A DNA stretch of 64,000 nt. Origin: AC-32 sp963821495 (lineage in GTDB: Bacteria; Actinomycetota; Thermoleophilia; Gaiellales; Gaiellaceae). Made by a program: the position numbers and the translations under genes. Shown here one piece after another: positions 58,965 to 64,000 of this stretch (position 1 is its first letter; the number at the start of each line of letters is the position of its first letter). The notes below the pieces were generated by a model. It was given only the letters and a program-made list of their open reading frames with translations, had not been told where the DNA came from and searched no databases. The DNA lies in contig CAWGEA010000003.1 of assembly GCA_963821495.1 (NCBI GenBank), positions 1,116,001 through 1,180,000 on the forward strand. The letters run 5' to 3'.

Positions 58965-59876
58965 TTGGCCGTACGGGCTGAAGAGGCGGGCCGCCCCACG
59001 CGGGCGGCCCGCCGCCGCCTCTCCGGCGTCTTCTGGCGGCGGCCGTGGCTGCGCGGCCTTTCGCAGCTCGGGCCGCCGGCGGGCCTCTTCCTGGCCATCT
59101 ACATCGCCGCGATCGCGGTGCTCTTCGTGTCGGCCTTCTGGACGCTCGACCCGCTGAGCGGCGAGATCGTCCACGACTGGGGCCTGCAGAACTTCAAGAC
59201 GCTCTGGAACGAGCACACCTACTGGCGGATCGCCGGGCGGACGATCGGCATCGCGGCCGCGGTCACCGTCACCGACATCGTGATCGCGTTCCCGTTCGCG
59301 TACTTCATGGCGCGGCTGGCGAGCCCGCGGCTACGGACGGTGCTGTTCGTGCTCGTGCTGCTGCCGCTCTGGTCGAGCTACCTGGCCCGCATTTACGCCT
59401 GGCGGCTGATCCTCTCGAACGACGGCGCGCTGAACTGGGGCCTCGGCGGGCTCGGCCTCCCGCACCAGCACATCGCCTACACGAACTGGGCGATGTGGAT
59501 CGTCTTCTCCTACATCTGGCTCCCGTTCATGATCCTGCCCGTCTATGCGTCGCTCGAGCGGATCCCGGACTCGCTGCTCGAGGCCTCGCGCGACCTCGGG
59601 GCGCGCAACTGGACGACCTTCCGGCGGGTGATCCTGCCGCTCGCGCTCCCGGGCGTGGTGGCCGGGACGATCTTCACCTTCTCGCTGACGCTGGGCGACT
59701 ACATCACGCCGATCCTGGTCGGCAACACGCAGTTCATCGGCAACGTCGTCTACCGCAACGTGCTCGGACTGAGCTACAACCTGCCGTTCGCGGCGGCGTA
59801 CGCGATGGTCCCGCTCGCGGTGATGGGCGTCTACCTGATCCTGGCGAGGCGCGCGGGCGCCTTCGAGGCCCTTTGA
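58965..59876 (+). CDS. potB: Polyamine ABC transporter permease PotB
   Basis: 303 aa with six membrane helices and a basic N-terminus. The EAA loop reads EASRDLGARNWTTFRRVILPL, the docking site for the ATPase. GDYITPILVG is typical for PotB. TTG start at 58965, 6 bp after potD; 1-bp overlap with potC. Confidence 0.9.
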   Translation: MAVRAEEAGRPTRAARRRLSGVFWRRPWLRGLSQLGPPAGLFLAIYIAAIAVLFVSAFWTLDPLSGEIVHDWGLQNFKTLWNEHTYWRIAGRTIGIAAAVTVTDIVIAFPFAYFMARLASPRLRTVLFVLVLLPLWSSYLARIYAWRLILSNDGALNWGLGGLGLPHQHIAYTNWAMWIVFSYIWLPFMILPVYASLERIPDSLLEASRDLGARNWTTFRRVILPLALPGVVAGTIFTFSLTLGDYITPILVGNTQFIGNVVYRNVLGLSYNLPFAAAYAMVPLAVMGVYLILARRAGAFEAL

Positions 59877-60673
59877 TGGAAAGCCGGCTGGGACGCGCGG
59901 GGCTGGCGCTGTGGGCGCTCGGCGTCGTGCTCTTCCTCTGGCTCCCGCTCGCGATCATCCTCGTCTACGCGTTCAACACCTCGAACATCCAGAGCTGGCC
60001 GATTCCGGGACTCACCCTGCGCTGGTTCCGGGTCGCCTGGAACGACCCCGAAGCGCGCGACGCGCTGCTGCTCTCGCTGAAGGCGGCGCTCGCCGCGACC
60101 GCGGTCGCGCTGGTGCTCGGGACCATGGCGGCCGTCGCGATCTCGCGCTTCCGCTTCTTCGGCCGTGAGATCTTCTCGTTCCTGATCGTGCTGCCGATTG
60201 CGCTCCCAGGCGTGATCACGGGGATCGCCCTGTCGTCCTTCTACACGTTCTGGGGCGTGCAGTTCTCGCTCTGGACGATCGTGATCGGCCACGCAACCTT
60301 CTGTGTCGTGATCGTCTACAACAACGTCCTCGCGCGGCTGCGGCGGACCTCGCCGTCGATCGTCGAGGCGTCGATGGACCTCGGCGCGGACGGCTGGCAG
60401 ACCTTCCGCTTCGTCACCTTCCCCGTGTTGTCGACCGCGCTCGTCTCGGGCGCCCTGCTCGCCTTCGCGCTCTCGTTCGACGAGGTGATCGTGACGCTCT
60501 TCACGGCGGGGGCGCAGAACACGCTGCCGATCTGGATCCTCGGCAAGATCCGCCTCGGCCAGCAGCTTCCGGAGGTGAACGCCGTCGTCTTCTTCGTGAT
60601 CGTGCTGACGGTGATCCCGGTCGTCATCTCACAGCGGTTGACGCAGGAGTCCGGCATCTTGCGGCGCGAGTAG
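59876..60673 (+). CDS. potC: Polyamine ABC transporter permease PotC
   Basis: 265 aa with six helices. EAA loop EASMDLGADGWQTFRFVTFP; SFDEVIVTLFTAG is typical of PotC. ATG 59876 overlaps the potB stop (TGATG). Completes the PotABCD importer. Confidence 0.91.
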   Translation: MESRLGRAGLALWALGVVLFLWLPLAIILVYAFNTSNIQSWPIPGLTLRWFRVAWNDPEARDALLLSLKAALAATAVALVLGTMAAVAISRFRFFGREIFSFLIVLPIALPGVITGIALSSFYTFWGVQFSLWTIVIGHATFCVVIVYNNVLARLRRTSPSIVEASMDLGADGWQTFRFVTFPVLSTALVSGALLAFALSFDEVIVTLFTAGAQNTLPIWILGKIRLGQQLPEVNAVVFFVIVLTVIPVVISQRLTQESGILRRE

Positions 60674-60708
60674 TAGGCTGAACCCAGTCTCGACCGGGAG
60701 GGTTTGCG

Positions 60709-62145
60709 ATGAGCGTGACCGTTTCGCAGCACAAGAACTTCGTCGGGGGCGAGTGGGTGGACGCGATCGAGGGCGGCACGATGGAGGTGCTGAACCCGGC
60801 GACCGGCGAGATCATCGCCGAAGTCCCGAGCGGGACGCAGGCCGACGTCGACCGCGCCGTCGAGGCGGCGAAGAAGGCGCTGCCGGAGTGGCTCGAGACG
60901 ACACCCGGCGAGCGCGCCGAGGCGCTCCTCAAGCTCGCGGCGGCGGTCGAGGACAACGCGGAGGAGCTCGCCGAGCTCGAGTCGCAGAACGTCGGCAAGC
61001 CGCTCTCCTACGCGCGCGACGAGATGCCCGTCTCGGCGGACAACCTGCGCTTCTTCGCCGGCGCAGCCCGGTTGCTCGAGGGGAAGTCGGCCGGGGAGTA
61101 CATGCGCGGCTACACCTCGATGATCCGGCGCGAGCCGCTCGGGATCGTCGGCGGGATCGCGCCGTGGAACTACCCGCTGATGATGGCCGTCTGGAAGATG
61201 GGCCCCGCGCTGGCGGCCGGCAACGTGCAGATCGTCAAGCCATCCGAGCAGACGCCGCTGACGACGTTGCGCTTCGCCGAGCTCGCGGCAGAGATCCTGC
61301 CGCCGGGCGTGCTCAACGTGATCACCGGCGACGGCGAGCCGGTGGGTGCCGGGATCGTGCGGCACCCGGACGTGCGCATGGTCTCGCTGACCGGCGACGT
61401 CGCGACCGGCAAGGAGATCGCGCGCACGGCGGCCGACACCCTCAAGCGCGTTCACCTCGAGCTCGGCGGCAAGGCACCGGTGCTCGTCTTCGACGACGCC
61501 GATCCGGCCGCGGTCGCCGAGGGGATCAAGATCGCCGGCTACTGGAACTCCGGCCAGGACTGCACCGCCGCCTCGCGCGTGGTCGCCGGGCCGAAGATCT
61601 ACGACAAGCTGCTCGACGAGCTCGTGCCGCTGGTCGAGTCGCTGCATGTCGGCGACCCGGCCGAGGGCGACGAGATCGAGATGGGCCCGGTGATCTCGAA
61701 GGCGCAGCAGGAGCGCGTGCTCGGCTTCCTCGACCGCGCGAAGGGCGCAAAGGTACTGACGGGCGGGGGGACGAACGGCGACCGCGGCTTCTTCGTCAAG
61801 CCGACGGTTGTCGCCGAGGTGGGGCAAGAGGACGAGATCGTCCAGCGCGAGGTGTTCGGGCCGGTCGTGACGGTGCAGCGCTTCGCCGACGACGACCAGG
61901 CGATCGCGTGGGCGAACGACGTCGACTACGGGCTCGCCGCCTCGGTCTGGACGCGCGACGTCGGCCGGGCGCTGAACGCCGCGAGGAAGCTCCAGTTCGG
62001 GACGGTCTGGATCAACGACCACATCCCGCTGGTCTCGGAGATGCCGCACGGCGGCTACAAACAGTCGGGCTACGGCAAGGACCTGAGCGCGTACTCGCTC
62101 GAGGACTACACGCAGATCAAGCACGTGATGGCGAAGATCGACTAG
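60709..62145 (+). CDS. Aldehyde dehydrogenase, gamma-aminobutyraldehyde type
   Basis: 478 aa. Catalytic Cys285 (SGQDCTAASR) and Glu251 (LELGGKAP), the NAD site (GGIAPWNYPLMM, SLTGDVATGKEI). Similar to PatD/Prr enzymes that oxidise 4-aminobutanal from putrescine to GABA; the position after potABCD supports this, but a betaine- or other aldehyde is not excluded. GGGAGG precedes ATG 60709, and TAGGCT (60673-60678) could be a -10 box, so it may have its own promoter. Confidence 0.88.
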   Translation: MSVTVSQHKNFVGGEWVDAIEGGTMEVLNPATGEIIAEVPSGTQADVDRAVEAAKKALPEWLETTPGERAEALLKLAAAVEDNAEELAELESQNVGKPLSYARDEMPVSADNLRFFAGAARLLEGKSAGEYMRGYTSMIRREPLGIVGGIAPWNYPLMMAVWKMGPALAAGNVQIVKPSEQTPLTTLRFAELAAEILPPGVLNVITGDGEPVGAGIVRHPDVRMVSLTGDVATGKEIARTAADTLKRVHLELGGKAPVLVFDDADPAAVAEGIKIAGYWNSGQDCTAASRVVAGPKIYDKLLDELVPLVESLHVGDPAEGDEIEMGPVISKAQQERVLGFLDRAKGAKVLTGGGTNGDRGFFVKPTVVAEVGQEDEIVQREVFGPVVTVQRFADDDQAIAWANDVDYGLAASVWTRDVGRALNAARKLQFGTVWINDHIPLVSEMPHGGYKQSGYGKDLSAYSLEDYTQIKHVMAKID

Positions 62146-62780
62146 TGGAACACGGGGAACCCCTGGTTCCCGTGGAACTGGCGCTTCCGTTCTCGTTGCA
62201 CGGCGGCGGCGGGACGGTGACGGTTGTGTACCGGGCGAACGACGATCCGGAGCGCTGGGGCTACAGCGTCCTGGGCCTCTCCTGGCCACCGCGTCTCGCC
62301 GAGGGGCTGCCCGTGCTCGAGGCGCGCGTGTCCTCTCCACTCGAAGGCTACGCGGCGGTGATGGGCTGGATCCAGGTCGTGCGAATTCACGTCTCGAAGG
62401 CGAGTACATCCATGGTGGCCGGCGGTGACAAGGCGCCACCCGGCGACCACGCCTGGGTCGACGGGCCGCCTCAGCTGCGGGGACTCGGGGTGCCGTTCGT
62501 GTCGTTCGGGCAGTGCCCGTCGCTGTTCGACGCACCGGCTTCGACGGAGAGCGACATTCGCTTCGTCGCCGACTCCTTCCTGACGGCGAGCCCCGATGCA
62601 CTGATCAGCCGGCGTTCGCAAGCCTGCTTCGGACTCCGCTGGGGCTACTCCACGAAGACCGATCACGAGCCCGAACTCCTTTCACCCAGTCCGCTCGCCG
62701 CGACCGATTGGCAGCGGGCGCTGCCTCTCCTCGAAGAGAACTTCCCCGATTGGACGTTCGAACCGGCCTGGATTTCCTGA
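62145..62780 (+). CDS. Hypothetical protein, 211 aa
   Basis: GTG 62145 shares its G with the dehydrogenase stop. The chain starts EHGEPLVPVELALPFSLHGG and has a WGYSVLGLSWPPRLAEG stretch and a Trp-rich end (DWQRALPLLEENFPDWTFEP). No signal peptide or membrane helix. No family recognised. The first part is read in a clear coding pattern, the later part less so. Confidence 0.5.
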   Translation: MEHGEPLVPVELALPFSLHGGGGTVTVVYRANDDPERWGYSVLGLSWPPRLAEGLPVLEARVSSPLEGYAAVMGWIQVVRIHVSKASTSMVAGGDKAPPGDHAWVDGPPQLRGLGVPFVSFGQCPSLFDAPASTESDIRFVADSFLTASPDALISRRSQACFGLRWGYSTKTDHEPELLSPSPLAATDWQRALPLLEENFPDWTFEPAWIS

Positions 62781-62822
62781 CCGTGCCCTCCCGTTCGATC
62801 GAAAGGCAGAACACTTCTCGGT

Positions 62823-62867
62823 TGCGCGATGCGAGGCATACCTGGTAGTAAGGCCTCGCATTGCGCA
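62823..62867. promoter_or_regulatory. Long inverted repeat over the Lrp-type gene start
   Basis: Arms TGCGCGATGCGAGGC (62823-62837) and GCCTCGCATTGCGCA (62853-62867) match at 14 of 15 positions around a 15-nt centre that includes TAGTAA. The TTG start at 62861 lies in the right arm. Likely the autoregulatory operator of the regulator; a second palindrome TTCGATCGAA is at 62795-62804. Confidence 0.7.
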
Positions 62868-63385
62868 GACCTGAGCGACGCGAGCGGCGGCGGGGCGCGG
62901 TCAGCGCTGCTCCGCACCTCGACCGGATCGACCAGCGGCTGATCGAGGCGCTGCAGAAGAACGGCCGCGAGCCGTTCCGCCGCATCGCCGCCGATGTGGG
63001 CGTCTCGGAGGCCACGATCCGCGCGCGCTACCAGCGCCTGTGCGAGGACAACATCCTCCAGGTCACCGGGGTGACGAACCCCCTCGGGCTCGGCTTCGAC
63101 GCGATCGCGATGGTGGGCATCCGCACCGGCGGCGCCCCCGAACCGGTCGCCGACGAGATCTCGCAGTGGGACGAGGCGGGCTACGTCGTGATCACCGCGG
63201 GCCAGTTCGACCTCCTCGTCGAGCTCGTCTGCGCCGACCGGCGCCAGCTGCTCGACCTGACGAACCGGGTCCGGGAGCTCGACGGCGTCGTCTCGACCGA
63301 GAGCTTCCTCTACCTCGAGCTCTGGAAGCAGCTCTACGACTGGGGCACGCAGGCCGAGAACGGTCTCCGCGTGGGGGTGAGCTGA
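62861..63385 (+). CDS. Lrp/AsnC-family transcriptional regulator
   Basis: 174 aa. The helix-turn-helix LDRIDQRLIEALQKNGREPF, ADVGVSEATIRARYQRLCED is followed by the RAM/ligand domain (YVVITAGQFDLLVELVCADR, STESFLYLELWKQLYDW). TTG 62861 is the only start between an in-frame stop and the domain. Overlaps the next potA by 1 bp (TGATG), so it probably controls that transporter and perhaps the polyamine genes upstream; the ligand may be an amino acid or polyamine. Confidence 0.9.
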   Translation: MRRPERRERRRGAVSAAPHLDRIDQRLIEALQKNGREPFRRIAADVGVSEATIRARYQRLCEDNILQVTGVTNPLGLGFDAIAMVGIRTGGAPEPVADEISQWDEAGYVVITAGQFDLLVELVCADRRQLLDLTNRVRELDGVVSTESFLYLELWKQLYDWGTQAENGLRVGVS

Positions 63386-64000
63386 TGGCGGTCGCCGAGA
63401 AGCCGCAGGCCCCGACCGCGCCGGCGACCGCGGACGTCCGGCTCGACCACGTGACGAAGCGCTTCGAGGACGTCGTCGCCGTCGACGACCTCTCGCTCGA
63501 GATCGAGCGCGGCAGCTTCTTCGCGCTGCTCGGCCCCTCGGGCTGCGGCAAGACGACGACGCTGCGCATGATCGGCGGCTTCGAGGAGCCGACCGAGGGG
63601 ACGATCTACCTCGGCGACGAGCCCGTCAGCGGCAAGCCGCCCTACAAGCGCGACGTGAACACCGTCTTCCAGTCGTACGCGCTCTTTCCGCACCTGAGCA
63701 TCTTCGAGAACGTGGCCTTCGGGCTTCGCCGCCGCCGCGTGAGCAAAGGTGACGTGCGCGGCCGGGTGCTCTCGATTCTCGGGCTCGTCGGGCTCGAGGG
63801 GTACGAGAAGCGTAAGCCGCGACAGCTCTCCGGCGGCCAGCAGCAGCGCGTCGCGCTCGCTCGCGCGCTCGTGAACAAGCCGCGCGTGCTCCTGCTCGAC
63901 GAGCCGCTCGGCGCGCTCGACCTCAAGCTGCGCAAGCAGATGCAGCTCGAGCTGAAGGCGATCCAGCACGACGTCGGCATCACCTTCATCCACGTCACGC
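63385..64000 (+). CDS. Second ABC transporter ATP-binding protein, PotA-like (cut by window end)
   Basis: The first 205 residues are in the window. Walker A GPSGCGKTTTLRM, Q-loop FQSYALFPHLSI, LSGGQQQRVALARAL and VLLLDEPLGALDLKLRKQM are present. Very similar in motif spacing to the potA at 56692. It follows the Lrp-type gene directly and is presumably the first gene of another polyamine or similar importer. Confidence 0.88.
   Translation, partial: MAVAEKPQAPTAPATADVRLDHVTKRFEDVVAVDDLSLEIERGSFFALLGPSGCGKTTTLRMIGGFEEPTEGTIYLGDEPVSGKPPYKRDVNTVFQSYALFPHLSIFENVAFGLRRRRVSKGDVRGRVLSILGLVGLEGYEKRKPRQLSGGQQQRVALARALVNKPRVLLLDEPLGALDLKLRKQMQLELKAIQHDVGITFIHVT

Overview
The window is a high-GC chromosomal segment (by eye about 70% G+C) from a bacterium, most likely an actinobacterium of the Thermoleophilia (Gaiellales/Solirubrobacterales) type. 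Support: the gene orders tig-clpP-clpX, mreBCD-mrdA-rodA and rng-rplU-rpmA-obgE-nadD-rsfS; an F420-type (deazaflavin) reductase and an F420/FMN-type PPOX protein; many GTG/TTG starts; and repeated TAnAnT hexamers 6-11 nt before start codons, which suggests that leaderless mRNAs are common. The taxonomic call is inference from gene content, not from a search.

Layout. 0-11.7 kb: a double cupin, trigger factor, ClpP, ClpX, a flippase-like membrane protein, valS, folC, a 37-aa membrane peptide, a double zinc ribbon protein, ndk, a methyltransferase, maf and a small basic-tailed protein. 11.7-17.6 kb: the cell-shape operon mreB-mreC-mreD-mrdA(PBP2)-rodA. 17.6-26.75 kb: an accessory island of short, mostly single-gene units separated by copies of one ~22-bp repeat. 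26.9-33.9 kb: a 66-aa protein, RNase E/G, a membrane protein, L21, L27, ObgE, NadD, RsfS and tRNA-Ala(GGC). 33.9-35.2 kb: a decaying patch with a frameshifted zinc metallopeptidase, a histidine kinase remnant and a degenerate second copy of the rsfS tail plus tRNA-Ala. 35.2-43.9 kb: a cytochrome c oxidase module (Sco1, a small membrane protein, an OmpR-type regulator, a cupredoxin, CoxB, CoxA, CoxC, CtaG, a 43-aa membrane peptide, CtaB, a sulfocyanin-like lipoprotein). 44-49.9 kb: a HhH-GPD glycosylase, a PPOX protein, a hydantoinase A/B pair, a secreted Cys-rich protein and small membrane proteins. 50-56.7 kb: 2-oxoglutarate dehydrogenase E1, a polyproline secreted protein, a diguanylate cyclase, a BON protein and small proteins. 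56.7-64 kb: a polyamine module, potA-potD-potB-potC, an aminobutyraldehyde-type dehydrogenase, an Lrp/AsnC regulator and the start of a second potA.

The most unusual part is the 17.6-26.75 kb island. The repeat core (GACATTCCSG followed by AACACTGGCCCA) occurs ten times, always in the same orientation, with one degraded copy at each edge. The units between copies are mostly 0.3-1 kb and carry unrelated stand-alone genes (P-loop kinase, YCII protein, deazaflavin reductase, GNAT, SnoaL, methyltransferase, creatininase, SDR and one larger MFS/sigma-factor unit). This resembles an integron cassette array, but the repeat is not a recognisable attC and no integrase gene is in the window. Gene orientation flips while the repeat orientation stays fixed, and one repeat cuts into an ankyrin gene. 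Both favour a recombination or insertion site over a promoter.

How genes work together: ClpX unfolds substrates for ClpP; MreBCD, PBP2 and RodA form the elongasome; Sco1, CtaG and CtaB supply copper and heme for the CoxABC oxidase; PotABCD imports polyamines that the dehydrogenase downstream probably helps to oxidise, with the Lrp-type gene likely controlling the second transporter. All names rest on reading motifs and gene order; no database search was run.
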